Counted from the first letter of the stretch, positions 5,659 through 13,608 are shown. The stretch: DNA of 15,708 nucleotides from an uncultured Bacteroidales bacterium (GCA_947074165.1 CAMTOT010000025.1:1-15708); one strand, 5' to 3'. A program made the numbers and translations. Notes: a model not told the origin generated them from the letters alone.

Positions 5659-7815
5659 ATGAGGGTATATCAATCGAATGAAATTAAAAATATCGCTTTG
5701 CTGGGCAGCAAAGGGGTTGGTAAAACCACACTTGCAGAAGCTATGCTTTACGAGTGTGGAGTTATAAAACGCAGAGGTACAGTTAATTCGCAAAATACGG
5801 TTTGCGATTATTTTCCGGTGGAACGTGAATATGGTTATTCTGTATTTTCCACCGTTTTTTTTGCCGAATACCTTAATAAAAAGCTGAATATTATTGATTG
5901 TCCTGGATCTGATGATTTTGTGGGCGGTACGATAACTGCGCTTAATGTGACTGACACGGCGGTGATGCTTGTGGATGCTCATTATGGTGTAGAGGTAGGC
6001 ACGCGAAATCTGTTTAGATATACTAAGCAGACAGAAAAACCGGTGATATTTCTGATCAATCAGCTTGATGTTGAGCATGCCGATTATGATGTGGTATTTG
6101 AGCAACTGAAAGATAATTTCGGGGCAAATGTAGTTGCTGTTCAGTATCCTGTCACATGTGGACCATCTTTTAATGCGGTTGTAGATGTATTGAAGATGAA
6201 GATGTATAAATGGAAGCCGGAAGGTGGTGTGCCAGAGATACTTGATATACCTGATTCTGAAAAAGAAAAAGCTGAGGAATTGCACCAGAAGCTGGTTGAG
6301 GCTGCTGCGGAGAATGATGAAAGTCTTATGGAGAAGTTTTTTGATCAGGGCTCACTTTCAGAAGATGAGATGAGAGAGGGTATCCGTCACGGACTAATCA
6401 CGAGAGGTATGTTCCCTGTGTTCTGTGTTGATGCAGAGCGTGATATGGGTGTCAGACGATTAATGGAGTTTCTTGGAAATGTAGTGCCGTTTGTATCTGA
6501 AATGAAGCCGCCTGTTAATACAGAGGGCGTTGAGGTGGTAGCTGATGCGTCGGCTCCGGCGAGTCTTTATTTCTTTAAAACAACTGTAGAGCCTCATATA
6601 GGCGAGGTTTCTTATTTTAAAGTGATGTCGGGTACGGTTAAGGAGGGTGATGACTTACTTAACGAAGACAGAGGCAGCAAAGAGAGGCTGGCTCAGATAC
6701 TTTGTGTGAGTGGTCAATACAGAGAGAAGGTGGAGCAACTCGTGGCTGGTGATATAGGCGCGTCTGTGAAGCTTAAAGATGTACGTACTGGCAATACGCT
6801 TAATGCTAAGGGTGCAGGTAATAAGTTTGATTTTATAAAATATCCGGCACCTAAGTACAGACGGGCTATAAAGGCTTTGAGTGAAAGCGATACGGAAAAA
6901 CTTAGCGAGGTGCTTTCGCGCATGCATGCAGAGGATCCGACATGGATAGTTGAGCAGTCAAAAGAGCTGAAACAGACGATTGTACATGGTCAGGGAGAGT
7001 TTCACCTGCGCACACTTAAATGGAGAATAGAGAATAACGATAAGATACAAATCCAATATATTGAGCCTCGTATTCCTTATAGAGAAACTATAACAAAAGC
7101 GGCCAGAGCAGACTATAGACACAAAAAACAGTCAGGCGGTGCAGGTCAGTTTGGTGAGGTGCATATTATCATAGAGCCATTCTATGAAGATATGCCGGCT
7201 CCGTCTACATATAAATTTTCCGGTCAGGAGTATAGAATGAATGTGAGAGACACACAGGTGTTTGATCTTGACTGGGGCGGAAAGCTTGTTTTTGTAAATT
7301 GTATAGTGGGAGGAGCTATTGACTCGCGTTTCCTTCCCGCTATTCAAAAGGGATTGATGGACAGAATGGAGCAGGGACCGCTTACAGGGTCTTATGCGCG
7401 TGATGTAAGGGTTTGTGTATATGATGGTAAGATGCATCCTGTTGATTCAAATGAGATATCTTTCAGACTTGCCGGACGCAATGCCTTTAGTGATGCCTTT
7501 AAACAGGCTGCGCCTAAGGTTCTGGAGCCTGTTTATGATGTGGAGGTGCTTGTGCCGGCTGACAGGCTTGGTGATGTAATGAGCGATCTGCAGGGAAGGA
7601 GAGCCTTGATAATGGGTATGTCGAGTGAAAGCGGCTTTGAAAAGCTTATGGCAAAGGTTCCTTTGAAAGAGATGTCTTCTTATTCTACCGCGCTTAGTTC
7701 TATGACAGGCGGAAGAGCTTCATTTACAATGAAATTCTCCTCTTATGAATTGATTCCGGGAGACGTTCAGGATAAATTACTCAAAGAATATGAGGCTGTA
7801 GAGGAAAAAGATTAA
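5659..7815 (+). CDS. fusA2: EF-G2, divergent elongation factor G paralog
   Basis: An elongation-factor-G-like protein of 718 residues with all five domains: G domain (about 8-280), domain II (about 295-390), III (about 400-475), IV (about 480-605, with QSGGAGQFGEVHIIIEP) and V (about 620-705, with DRLGDVMSDLQGRRA). The nucleotide-binding motifs depart from true EF-G: P-loop GSKGVGKT at 16-23, switch I GYS where GIT is normal, switch II DCPGSDDF at 80-87 where DTPGHVDF is normal (catalytic His replaced by Ser84), and NQLD at 134-137 for NKxD. This matches the Bacteroides EF-G2 class, reported to promote translocation without hydrolysing GTP and to support growth in starvation and gut colonisation. 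It is not the housekeeping fusA of the str operon. Transcribed alone, with a long upstream region and its own terminator. Confidence 0.92.
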   Translation: MRVYQSNEIKNIALLGSKGVGKTTLAEAMLYECGVIKRRGTVNSQNTVCDYFPVEREYGYSVFSTVFFAEYLNKKLNIIDCPGSDDFVGGTITALNVTDTAVMLVDAHYGVEVGTRNLFRYTKQTEKPVIFLINQLDVEHADYDVVFEQLKDNFGANVVAVQYPVTCGPSFNAVVDVLKMKMYKWKPEGGVPEILDIPDSEKEKAEELHQKLVEAAAENDESLMEKFFDQGSLSEDEMREGIRHGLITRGMFPVFCVDAERDMGVRRLMEFLGNVVPFVSEMKPPVNTEGVEVVADASAPASLYFFKTTVEPHIGEVSYFKVMSGTVKEGDDLLNEDRGSKERLAQILCVSGQYREKVEQLVAGDIGASVKLKDVRTGNTLNAKGAGNKFDFIKYPAPKYRRAIKALSESDTEKLSEVLSRMHAEDPTWIVEQSKELKQTIVHGQGEFHLRTLKWRIENNDKIQIQYIEPRIPYRETITKAARADYRHKKQSGGAGQFGEVHIIIEPFYEDMPAPSTYKFSGQEYRMNVRDTQVFDLDWGGKLVFVNCIVGGAIDSRFLPAIQKGLMDRMEQGPLTGSYARDVRVCVYDGKMHPVDSNEISFRLAGRNAFSDAFKQAAPKVLEPVYDVEVLVPADRLGDVMSDLQGRRALIMGMSSESGFEKLMAKVPLKEMSSYSTALSSMTGGRASFTMKFSSYELIPGDVQDKLLKEYEAVEEKD

Positions 7816-7838
7816 ATTTTTTAACCATAGTTAATTTG

Positions 7839-7866
7839 AAGGCCAACCTTTTTTCGGTTGGCCTTT
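7839..7866 (+). terminator. Rho-independent terminator after EF-G2
   Basis: A perfect 10-bp stem (7839-7848 with 7856-7865), a 7-base loop, and a short T tail. Confidence 0.85.
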
Positions 7867-7896
7867 GTTAATTTCTCTTTTTTTTGTTAAATTTGC
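7864..7896 (+). promoter_or_regulatory. Promoter of rprXY
   Basis: TTTG at 7864-7867, 20 bp, then TAAATTTGC at 7888-7896: an exact match to the Bacteroidota consensus in sequence and spacing. The -33 box overlaps the last bases of the EF-G2 terminator. Transcription would start near 7903, giving a leader of about 160 nt. Confidence 0.65.
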
Positions 7897-8048
7897 ATTG
7901 CGCAGTTAAAAGTTCAATTACAAAAAATTTTCTTATTATTTTTAAAAACAAAAAGTGTAGAATATTTGTTTATTAAATATAACATTAAGATAAATGTAAG
8001 TGAATTAGTTCAAAAAGTATGTTATAAAGAGTTAGACTCAAAACATAA

Positions 8049-8062
8049 AAGATTTAAATCTT
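8049..8062. promoter_or_regulatory. 14-bp palindrome directly before the rprX start codon
   Basis: AAGATTTAAATCTT, perfectly palindromic, ends at the base before ATG 8063. It could be an operator or a weak hairpin; the function is not known. Confidence 0.3.
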
Positions 8063-9613
8063 ATGAAGAAATCGACAATATGGCTTCTTGTGGTTATAAT
8101 GGCTCTGACATTTTGCGGACTATTATATATGCAGATAAGCTATATGGATACCATGGTAAAGATGAGGAATGAGCAGTTTAATGAAGCTGTGAAACGAAGT
8201 CTTTACAGAGTATCTAAAAGTCTTGAATGGGAAGAGACCAGGCGCTATCTTGATGAGGAAGTAGAGGAATCACAAAAAGAATTTCTTTCTTCACTGGCCC
8301 CGTCTGAGGATAGCAATACAGATTACGAGCATCGTAGTCAGTTTTCGGTAATGAATCCTGACGGGACGATTTCTAATCTTGAATTTAAAGGTTACTCGCA
8401 CAGAGGTGCGCAGCCAAGAGTAAATATTGAAGGAAGATATGGTTCGGGTACTATCTCAAGCACGTCTAAAGCGTTGCAGGATATGCTGAAAGGGCAGTAC
8501 TTGTATCAAAGGGCATTGCTTGATGAGGTGGTTTTTAGGATATTGGCAAAATCAAGTACAAGACCTATTATGGAGAGAGTTAATATAAAAAAGTTGAATG
8601 ACTTTTTAAGAGCGGATCTTCAGAATAACGGACTTACTTTGAAATATCAGTTTGCAATAGCTGATAAGGATGAAAAGGTCGTGTATAGGACGCGTGAGTT
8701 TGATGACCGAAACGAAGATATATGCTTTACGCAGATTCTTTTTCCAAATGATCCGCCCTCACGTCTTAATTATCTGAAAGTTAGTTTTCCGACTCAGCGT
8801 AATTATATTCTGACTTCAATTAAGTTTATGATACCGTCATTCATTTTTACTATTATAATGCTGATCACTTTCCTTTTTACGGTAGTGTTGGCATTTAGGC
8901 AGAAGAAGCTTACGGAAATGAAGAATGACTTCATAAACAATATGACACACGAGTTTAAGACTCCTATTTCTACTATCTCGCTGGCAGCTCAGATGCTGAA
9001 CGATCCGGAAGTAGGGAAAAGCCCGTCTATGTTTAAACATATCTCAGGTGTCATAACAGATGAAACTAAGCGTTTGAGGTTTCAGGTGGAGAAAGTGCTT
9101 CAGATGTCAATGTTTGACAGGCAGAAGACAATGCTCAAACTTAATGAGCACAATCTGAACGAGATGGTAGAGAATGTGGTTGGCACATTCAGGCTGAAGG
9201 TAGAGAAGTTTGGAGGAACGATCCAGACTGATCTCGCGGCCGACGACGCTTGGGTAATGCTTGATGAGATGCATTTTACAAATGTGATTTTTAATCTTTT
9301 GGATAATGCCGTTAAGTATGCCAAGGAAGAAGAGCCTTTAAACCTTGTTGTCTCGACAAGAAACGAAGATGACAAGCTGATCCTAACTGTTGAAGACAAC
9401 GGTATAGGTATCCGAAAGGAAGATATTAAAAAAGTCTTTGAGAAATTTTACAGGGTTCATACGGGTAACCTGCATAACGTGAAAGGTTTTGGATTAGGAC
9501 TTGCCTATGTGATGAAGATTGTAAAAGATCACAAAGGGACTATCATAGCTGATAGTGAACCGGGTGTAGGAACTAAATTTATAATAACATTACCTCTAAT
9601 AAAAAACAAATAA
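8063..9613 (+). CDS. rprX: Sensor histidine kinase RprX
   Basis: An inner-membrane sensor kinase of 516 residues, partner of the regulator encoded 5 nt downstream. It has transmembrane segment 1 (about 5-26), a periplasmic sensor region (about 28-250) without a domain I recognise, and transmembrane segment 2 (about 253-279). Unusually there is little room for a HAMP domain: the dimerisation helix begins at once. The phosphoacceptor is His296 in NMTHEFKTP, the N box is NLLDNAVKYA at 411-420, the G1 box DNGIGI at 445-450, the F box FEKFYRV at about 459, and the G2 box GFGLGL at 475-480. All catalytic motifs are intact. With the RprY-type partner this matches the rprX/rprY system first described in Bacteroides fragilis. 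The signal is unknown. ATG 8063 is chosen because the signal anchor begins immediately after it; a 14-bp palindrome abuts this start. Confidence 0.92.
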   Translation: MKKSTIWLLVVIMALTFCGLLYMQISYMDTMVKMRNEQFNEAVKRSLYRVSKSLEWEETRRYLDEEVEESQKEFLSSLAPSEDSNTDYEHRSQFSVMNPDGTISNLEFKGYSHRGAQPRVNIEGRYGSGTISSTSKALQDMLKGQYLYQRALLDEVVFRILAKSSTRPIMERVNIKKLNDFLRADLQNNGLTLKYQFAIADKDEKVVYRTREFDDRNEDICFTQILFPNDPPSRLNYLKVSFPTQRNYILTSIKFMIPSFIFTIIMLITFLFTVVLAFRQKKLTEMKNDFINNMTHEFKTPISTISLAAQMLNDPEVGKSPSMFKHISGVITDETKRLRFQVEKVLQMSMFDRQKTMLKLNEHNLNEMVENVVGTFRLKVEKFGGTIQTDLAADDAWVMLDEMHFTNVIFNLLDNAVKYAKEEEPLNLVVSTRNEDDKLILTVEDNGIGIRKEDIKKVFEKFYRVHTGNLHNVKGFGLGLAYVMKIVKDHKGTIIADSEPGVGTKFIITLPLIKNK

Positions 9614-9618
9614 AAATT

Positions 9619-10329
9619 ATGGAAGAAAAATTGAGAATTTTGCTTTGTGAAGATGATGAGAATCTTGGCATGTTGCTTAGAGAATATCTTCAGGCTAAGG
9701 GTTATATGTGTGACCTATTTGCAGACGGAGAAGCCGGTTATAAAGCTTTTCTTAAAGGTAAATATGATTTTTGTGTGCTTGATGTTATGATGCCTAAAAA
9801 AGACGGCTTTACACTTGCTCAGGAAATTCGTACAGTAAACAGTGAAGTGCCTATTATCTTTCTTACCGCGAAATCACTTAAAGATGATATTCTTGAAGGG
9901 TTTAAAATTGGTGGTGATGACTATATTACAAAACCGTTTAGCATGGAAGAGCTTCTTTTCAGAATCGAAGCAATCCTGCGCCGCGTAAAAGGTAAAAAAG
10001 GCAGAGAAGTTACTTCATATAAGATAGGTAAATTTAATTTTGATACTCAAAAACAAGTACTTACTATCGCAGATAAAGTAACTAAGCTTACAACTAAAGA
10101 ATCGGATCTGTTGAGCCTTCTTTGCGCTCATGTAAATGAGATTCTTGAACGTAACTTCGCTCTTAAAACTATCTGGATTGACGATAACTACTTCAATGCA
10201 CGTAGTATGGACGTTTATATTACTAAACTTCGTAAACATCTTAAAGATGATCCAAATATTGAAATTATCAATATTCACGGTAAAGGATATAAACTTATTG
10301 CTCCTGACGTAGAGGCGAAAAAAGCATAA
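9619..10329 (+). CDS. rprY: Response regulator RprY (OmpR family)
   Basis: A DNA-binding response regulator of 236 residues, cognate to RprX. The receiver domain (about 5-118) has the acidic pocket Glu11-Asp12-Asp13, the phosphorylated Asp55 in VLDVMMPKKDG, Thr83-Ala84 and Lys105 in YITKPF. A linker rich in Lys/Arg leads to an OmpR/PhoB winged-helix domain (about 134-230) with the recognition-helix region ARSMDVYITKLRKHLKDD and the wing IINIHGKGYKLI. The sequence is very like RprY of Bacteroides and Porphyromonas, which acts in envelope and oxidative stress responses in the latter. It is the second gene of the rprXY operon, with only 5 nt between stop and start, and is followed by a terminator. 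Confidence 0.95.
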   Translation: MEEKLRILLCEDDENLGMLLREYLQAKGYMCDLFADGEAGYKAFLKGKYDFCVLDVMMPKKDGFTLAQEIRTVNSEVPIIFLTAKSLKDDILEGFKIGGDDYITKPFSMEELLFRIEAILRRVKGKKGREVTSYKIGKFNFDTQKQVLTIADKVTKLTTKESDLLSLLCAHVNEILERNFALKTIWIDDNYFNARSMDVYITKLRKHLKDDPNIEIINIHGKGYKLIAPDVEAKKA

Positions 10330-10349
10330 TATTTGTTGATTGGACGCAT

Positions 10350-10390
10350 AAAAAAGTGTCGCAGACTTTATTGTTCTGTGGCACTTTTTG
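10350..10390 (+). terminator. Terminator after rprY
   Basis: A 14-bp stem (10351-10364 with 10376-10389, two G-T pairs) whose 3' arm ends in five Ts. The remaining bases to 10526 show no supported gene. Confidence 0.75.
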
Positions 10391-10526
10391 CGTTATGGGG
10401 GTTATGATTCTTTAATTGTTTTAGTGAAATAAAGTTTATTTGAGGGGTGTAAGTGTTAAAAGTGAATCGTGATAAAAAGCCGGAATGCGTAATCTGTGAA
10501 TGATGTCAGAAAAGGCGGGAAAAATA

Positions 10527-10566
10527 AAAACCGGATCATAAATTAAAACAATTATGATCCGGTTTT
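10527..10566. terminator. Terminator for plsC, possibly bidirectional
   Basis: A perfect 15-bp stem (10527-10541 with 10552-10566). On the minus strand it is followed by a T-rich tail, so it ends the plsC transcript. It also backs up the rprY terminator. Confidence 0.85.
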
Positions 10567-10589
10567 ATAAAACTATAATGAGGTTGTGA

Positions 10590-11306
10590 TTATAGAGATT
10601 TTGAAATAATCTCAAAAGCCTTTTCTTTAAGATACTCCGCTCTTTCGTCGCGGTCGGCTATATCGGAAGATATTGGTTTGTGTATGGTCATTTTTAGCTT
10701 ATGAGGGAATATCTGAAGTGTTCCTCTTCTCATAATCTTATATGGGCCCTCAATAGTGATAGGTACAATCTCAAGATTATTGTCGCAGGCAAGGTTGAAT
10801 GCGCCACGTTTGAATCTGTGTATCTTGCCGTCGAGAGTGCGCGACCCTTCGGGGAATATGACCAGAGACTGTCCGTGTTTAAGAGTTTCGAGAGACTGAT
10901 TCATTGATCTTTTTACACCTCTTGCGCCTGAGTCGTCGACCATTATATGTCCTGCCGATTCGCAAGCCTTTCCTATAAGAGGCATTTTACGCAGCGATTG
11001 TTTCATCATCCATTTAAAATTATGGTTCAGAAAGCCGTAAATCAGAAAAATATCAAAAGCACCCTGGTGGTTTGCCACAAAAACATACGATTTGTTTTTG
11101 TCAATATTTTCATGTCCCGTCGCTTTGACCGGGCATAACGCGACAAAACAAAATATCCTTGACCATACTTTTGGCGGGTAATATCCCCAGAAATTTCCAT
11201 TACCAACGTAGCATCCGATAATAGTAATTAAAGCAGTCAGAATGGACAAAACCAGCATTAAAGGTACCAGCACAAACCACTGGTAGATAAATAAAATTAC
11301 TTTCAT
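10590..11306 (-). CDS. plsC: 1-acyl-sn-glycerol-3-phosphate acyltransferase
   Basis: A membrane-bound acyltransferase of 238 residues that acylates lysophosphatidic acid to phosphatidic acid in phospholipid synthesis. There is an N-terminal hydrophobic stretch (about 4-34), then the catalytic HX4D motif at His80 to Asp85 (NHQGAFD), the substrate motif FPEGSR at 151-156 and the late VPITIEG strand near 181-187. The length is normal for PlsC. An ornithine-lipid or other lyso-lipid acyltransferase of the same superfamily is possible, since specificity cannot be read from the motifs. It is transcribed alone, with a good promoter 47 bp upstream and a hairpin terminator. Confidence 0.9.
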   Translation of the reverse strand: MKVILFIYQWFVLVPLMLVLSILTALITIIGCYVGNGNFWGYYPPKVWSRIFCFVALCPVKATGHENIDKNKSYVFVANHQGAFDIFLIYGFLNHNFKWMMKQSLRKMPLIGKACESAGHIMVDDSGARGVKRSMNQSLETLKHGQSLVIFPEGSRTLDGKIHRFKRGAFNLACDNNLEIVPITIEGPYKIMRRGTLQIFPHKLKMTIHKPISSDIADRDERAEYLKEKAFEIISKSL

Positions 11307-11352
11307 ATAGACTTTTCAATTTTCGCTTTACACACATAAATCCGTTATATGT

Positions 11353-11383
11353 ACAAAAATATAGTATATATCTTCTTTTTCAA
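11353..11383 (-). promoter_or_regulatory. Promoter of plsC
   Basis: On the minus strand: TTG (11383-11381), 19 bp, then TATTTTTGT (11361-11353), an exact TAnnTTTG match. The leader would be about 40 nt. Confidence 0.55.
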
Positions 11384-11526
11384 TAAAAAACACTCAATAA
11401 TATAATCGGTAGTTGATTACAATCTTTTTTTTTATCCATTTTTATTGCATAATATTTTATCCGTAAAATAATTATTTGTTTATTTGTATGCAGAAAAGAT
11501 TGAAATTTATAAAATTAATATATACT

Positions 11527-11700
11527 ATGGACGCTTTTATTAAAAATATTGGAGCAATCATCGTTCTAATCGGTGTTGCGGTTCTTGCGATTCCTCAGCT
11601 TTGTGGATTCCCTTCAAACTCATACCTGGGCATAGGTGTTTTGATAATGATTATCGGTATTATCGCTACTATCGTTATCGGAAGAGTAACAGAGAAGTAA
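11527..11700 (+). CDS. Small two-helix membrane protein
   Basis: A 57-residue hydrophobic protein. It has a short amphipathic N terminus (MDAFIKN), transmembrane helix 1 (about 8-24, rich in Ile/Val/Leu), a polar turn with CGFPSNS, transmembrane helix 2 (about 32-50) and a basic tail (GRVTEK). Both termini probably face the same side. ATG 11527 is preferred; the frame remains open upstream to an ATG at 11488 and a TTG at 11476, but those add a basic, non-hydrophobic segment. I do not recognise a named family; proteins of this shape are common in Bacteroidales and are annotated as hypothetical or small membrane proteins. It has a 23-bp hairpin terminator right after it, which supports a real transcription unit. 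Confidence 0.7.
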   Translation: MDAFIKNIGAIIVLIGVAVLAIPQLCGFPSNSYLGIGVLIMIIGIIATIVIGRVTEK

Positions 11701-11714
11701 GAATAAAAGAGACA

Positions 11715-11763
11715 AAACATAAAAAGCGCGGTGATAAACGTTATCACCGCGCTTTTTATGTTT
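11715..11763. terminator. Bidirectional terminator
   Basis: A perfect 23-bp inverted repeat (11715-11737 with 11741-11763) with a 3-base apex. A GC-rich core sits between A and T tracts, serving both the small membrane gene and the converging hydrolase gene. Confidence 0.92.
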
Positions 11764-11793
11764 ACAATATTTAAGTCAATTAAATATTGATAT

Positions 11794-12795
11794 TTATCTT
11801 AAGAAAGTGAATATCTCACTATAGGTATTTTCTCTCACGCTTTTTCTTGAAAGAATCAAATCATGCAAGCCGTCATTGATAGTAACCATTTTTACATTTG
11901 GTCCGAGTTTTCTGCCGTATTTATCAATGTCGTTCACATCAAGCACTACATCCGATATTGAGAACTCGGGAGTATAATCGTCTCCCCAGAAAGATTTATC
12001 GCTATGCATGACAAGTATCGGTATTTCAATATTCATATCGTTCTGTACTTTATTATGACCCTGATGTATGGCGCGTATCCAGCCTGAAGTAAGGGCAGGA
12101 GAGTGTATAAGCTTCCAGTCGGTATTAAACTCCCATTCCCCGTTATGGTCTTTTAGTAAAGAGTAGGCATATCCCGGCGACAATCCTTGCTTTATAGTGA
12201 AATTCGGAAAAAGATATCCAAGCATGGATACAGTAGGGATAGCGATATTCTCCATAAACCACGACTGATTCATATCAAGAAACGGACTGTTAAGAATAAG
12301 AGCCTTTATCTCTTTTACATTCTTTCGCTCATTAGCGTAAAGAGAAAGCGTCAACCCGCCGGTTGAGTGTCCTACCAATATAATCTCCTTGTTTTTATCG
12401 CCTTTTATTACATTGATAGCCGAATCAAGTTCTGCAAAATATTCAGACATATCTCTTACATAAAATTTTCTCTGGCCCGGAAGTATTGAACGTCCGTATT
12501 TGCGCAAATCGACAGCATAAAAATTGTATCCCGCAGAGTCAAATTTATTCGCCATCTCCTCCTGAAAGAAATAGTCATTATAACCGTGAAGGTAAAGCAC
12601 GGCTTTATCGCTCTCTTTTGTAGGCAGTTTTTTTACGAGAGTAGCTACAACTTCTCCGTCATAATCAGGATCCATATTAAAAGTGCGGGACACAAATCCC
12701 TCTCCAAGTATATCTGCCGTATAATTGTCTGATGCCGATAGCTGAACACATAAGCACAGCCACAAAGCGGCAATGCATGAATAAATAGTTTTCAT
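11794..12795 (-). CDS. Exported alpha/beta hydrolase (serine lipase/esterase-like)
   Basis: A 333-residue protein with a cleavable-looking Sec signal (about 1-22, MKTIYSCIAALWLCLC...), so the enzyme probably acts in the periplasm or outside. The mature part is an alpha/beta hydrolase of the Hydrolase_4 / monoacylglycerol-lipase group: oxyanion-hole YLHGYND (His70-Gly71), VDLRKYGRS near 95-103, nucleophile elbow GHSTG with Ser144, a probable acid Asp286 (VLDVNDIDKYG) and catalytic His311 in GLHDLILS. All three triad residues seem present. The substrate is unknown; lipids, short esters or peptides are all possible in this family. It is transcribed alone towards the small membrane gene, and its start faces away from the rpsF promoter. 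Confidence 0.87.
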   Translation of the reverse strand: MKTIYSCIAALWLCLCVQLSASDNYTADILGEGFVSRTFNMDPDYDGEVVATLVKKLPTKESDKAVLYLHGYNDYFFQEEMANKFDSAGYNFYAVDLRKYGRSILPGQRKFYVRDMSEYFAELDSAINVIKGDKNKEIILVGHSTGGLTLSLYANERKNVKEIKALILNSPFLDMNQSWFMENIAIPTVSMLGYLFPNFTIKQGLSPGYAYSLLKDHNGEWEFNTDWKLIHSPALTSGWIRAIHQGHNKVQNDMNIEIPILVMHSDKSFWGDDYTPEFSISDVVLDVNDIDKYGRKLGPNVKMVTINDGLHDLILSRKSVRENTYSEIFTFLR

Positions 12796-12820
12796 AATTA
12801 TATAGTTAATTCATATTGAT

Positions 12821-12829
12821 GCGAATATA
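12821..12829 (-). promoter_or_regulatory. Weak -7 box for the hydrolase gene
   Basis: On the minus strand this reads TATATTCGC, one mismatch to TAnnTTTGC, 25 bp before the start. No -33 element is seen. Confidence 0.3.
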
Positions 12830-12899
12830 ACTAATGAGATTTTATTTCGCTGTTAATAGTTAATAAAGTGAGTTTTAAGAGTAAAAACATTATCTATTA

Positions 12900-12931
12900 T
12901 TTGTGTATTAAAGATTAATCAATATCTTTGC
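12900..12931 (+). promoter_or_regulatory. Promoter of the rpsF-rpsR-rplI operon
   Basis: TTTG at 12900-12903, 19 bp, then TATCTTTGC at 12923-12931: an exact consensus in both boxes and spacing, as expected for a strong ribosomal protein promoter. The leader would be about 35 nt. Confidence 0.7.
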
Positions 12932-12971
12932 ACCCGCAAATAAAAATATTTGTGTAACAAATTAAGTAACA

Positions 12972-13325
12972 ATGAGTATGAATCAGTACGAAACCGTTTT
13001 CATTTTAACTCCCGTTTTATCTGATGTTCAGATGAAGGAAGCGGTAGAAAAATTCAAATCTCTACTTCTTGCAGAAGGTGCAGAGCTTTTGAATGAAGAG
13101 AATTGGGGTCTGCGCAAGCTGGCTTACCCAATCGAAAAAAAATCAACAGGTTTTTATCAGTTGATCGAGTTTAAAGCTAACCCTGCAGTTATCGCTAAAC
13201 TAGAGACTGAGTATCGTCGTGACGAGCGCGTAATTCGTTTCATGTCTTTCAGAATGGACAAATACGCTGCTGAGTACGCTGCAAAAAGAAGAAATTTAAA
13301 AACTAAAGAAGTAAAGGAGAACTAA
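12972..13325 (+). CDS. rpsF: Ribosomal protein bS6
   Basis: Small-subunit protein bS6, which binds the central domain of 16S rRNA as a heterodimer with bS18. It has 117 residues with the family pattern YETVFILTPVLSD at the start, ENWGLRKLAYPIEKKSTGFYQLIEF in the middle and RRDERVIRFMSFRMDKYAAEYAAKR near the end, followed by a basic tail. First gene of the rpsF-rpsR-rplI operon, with only 3 nt before rpsR. A second ATG at 12978 (MNQYETVF) is the start as I remember it in Bacteroides homologs and may be the true one. No Shine-Dalgarno sequence precedes either start, in contrast to the two downstream genes. Confidence 0.97.
   Translation: MSMNQYETVFILTPVLSDVQMKEAVEKFKSLLLAEGAELLNEENWGLRKLAYPIEKKSTGFYQLIEFKANPAVIAKLETEYRRDERVIRFMSFRMDKYAAEYAAKRRNLKTKEVKEN
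13314..13319 (+). promoter_or_regulatory. Shine-Dalgarno sequence of rpsR
   Basis: AAGGAG, 9 nt before ATG 13329, inside the end of rpsF. Such a site is unusual in this phylum and absent from most genes in the window. Confidence 0.7.
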
Positions 13326-13328
13326 AAA

Positions 13329-13601
13329 ATGGCAAATCAATCTGCATCAGAAATTAGATATTTGACTCCTCCTTCAGTTGATGTCAAAAAGAAAAAATAT
13401 TGCCGTTTCAAAAAGAACGGTATCAAGTATATCGACTACAAGGATCCTGAATTTTTGAAAAAATTCTTGAACGAACAAGGTAAAATCCTTCCTCGTCGCA
13501 TTACAGGAACTTCATTGAAATTCCAACGCCGTATTGCACAGGCAGTGAAAAGAGCACGTCAGTTGGCGTTGCTTCCATACGTAACAGATATGATGAAATA
13601 A
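13329..13601 (+). CDS. rpsR: Ribosomal protein bS18
   Basis: Small-subunit protein bS18, 90 residues, partner of bS6 on the platform of the 30S subunit. The conserved core is KKKKYCRFKKNGIKYIDYKD (19-38), LNEQGKILPRRITGTSLKFQRR (47-68) and the C-terminal KRARQLALLPY helix. In Bacteroidota ribosomes bS18 together with bS6 and bS21 holds the 3' tail of 16S rRNA, hiding the anti-Shine-Dalgarno. It lies 3 nt after rpsF and 21 nt before rplI. Its own start is preceded by a strong Shine-Dalgarno, which may be relevant to autoregulation. Confidence 0.98.
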   Translation: MANQSASEIRYLTPPSVDVKKKKYCRFKKNGIKYIDYKDPEFLKKFLNEQGKILPRRITGTSLKFQRRIAQAVKRARQLALLPYVTDMMK

Positions 13602-13608
13602 TAACAAG

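Noticed and set aside
5650..6285. A 211-residue open frame antisense to EF-G2
   Set aside because: It lies fully opposite a well-conserved gene, is rich in His/Ile/Arg in a way typical of antisense frames, and shows no motif.
7966..8172. A 68-residue open frame from a TTG codon before and into rprX
   Set aside because: It is out of frame with rprX, uses a rare start codon, runs over the rprX signal anchor, and its translation shows no domain.
10453..10503. A 16-residue GTG-started frame with a CxxC pair in the gap after rprY
   Set aside because: It is too short to support, has no Shine-Dalgarno or promoter, and any AT-rich gap yields such frames.
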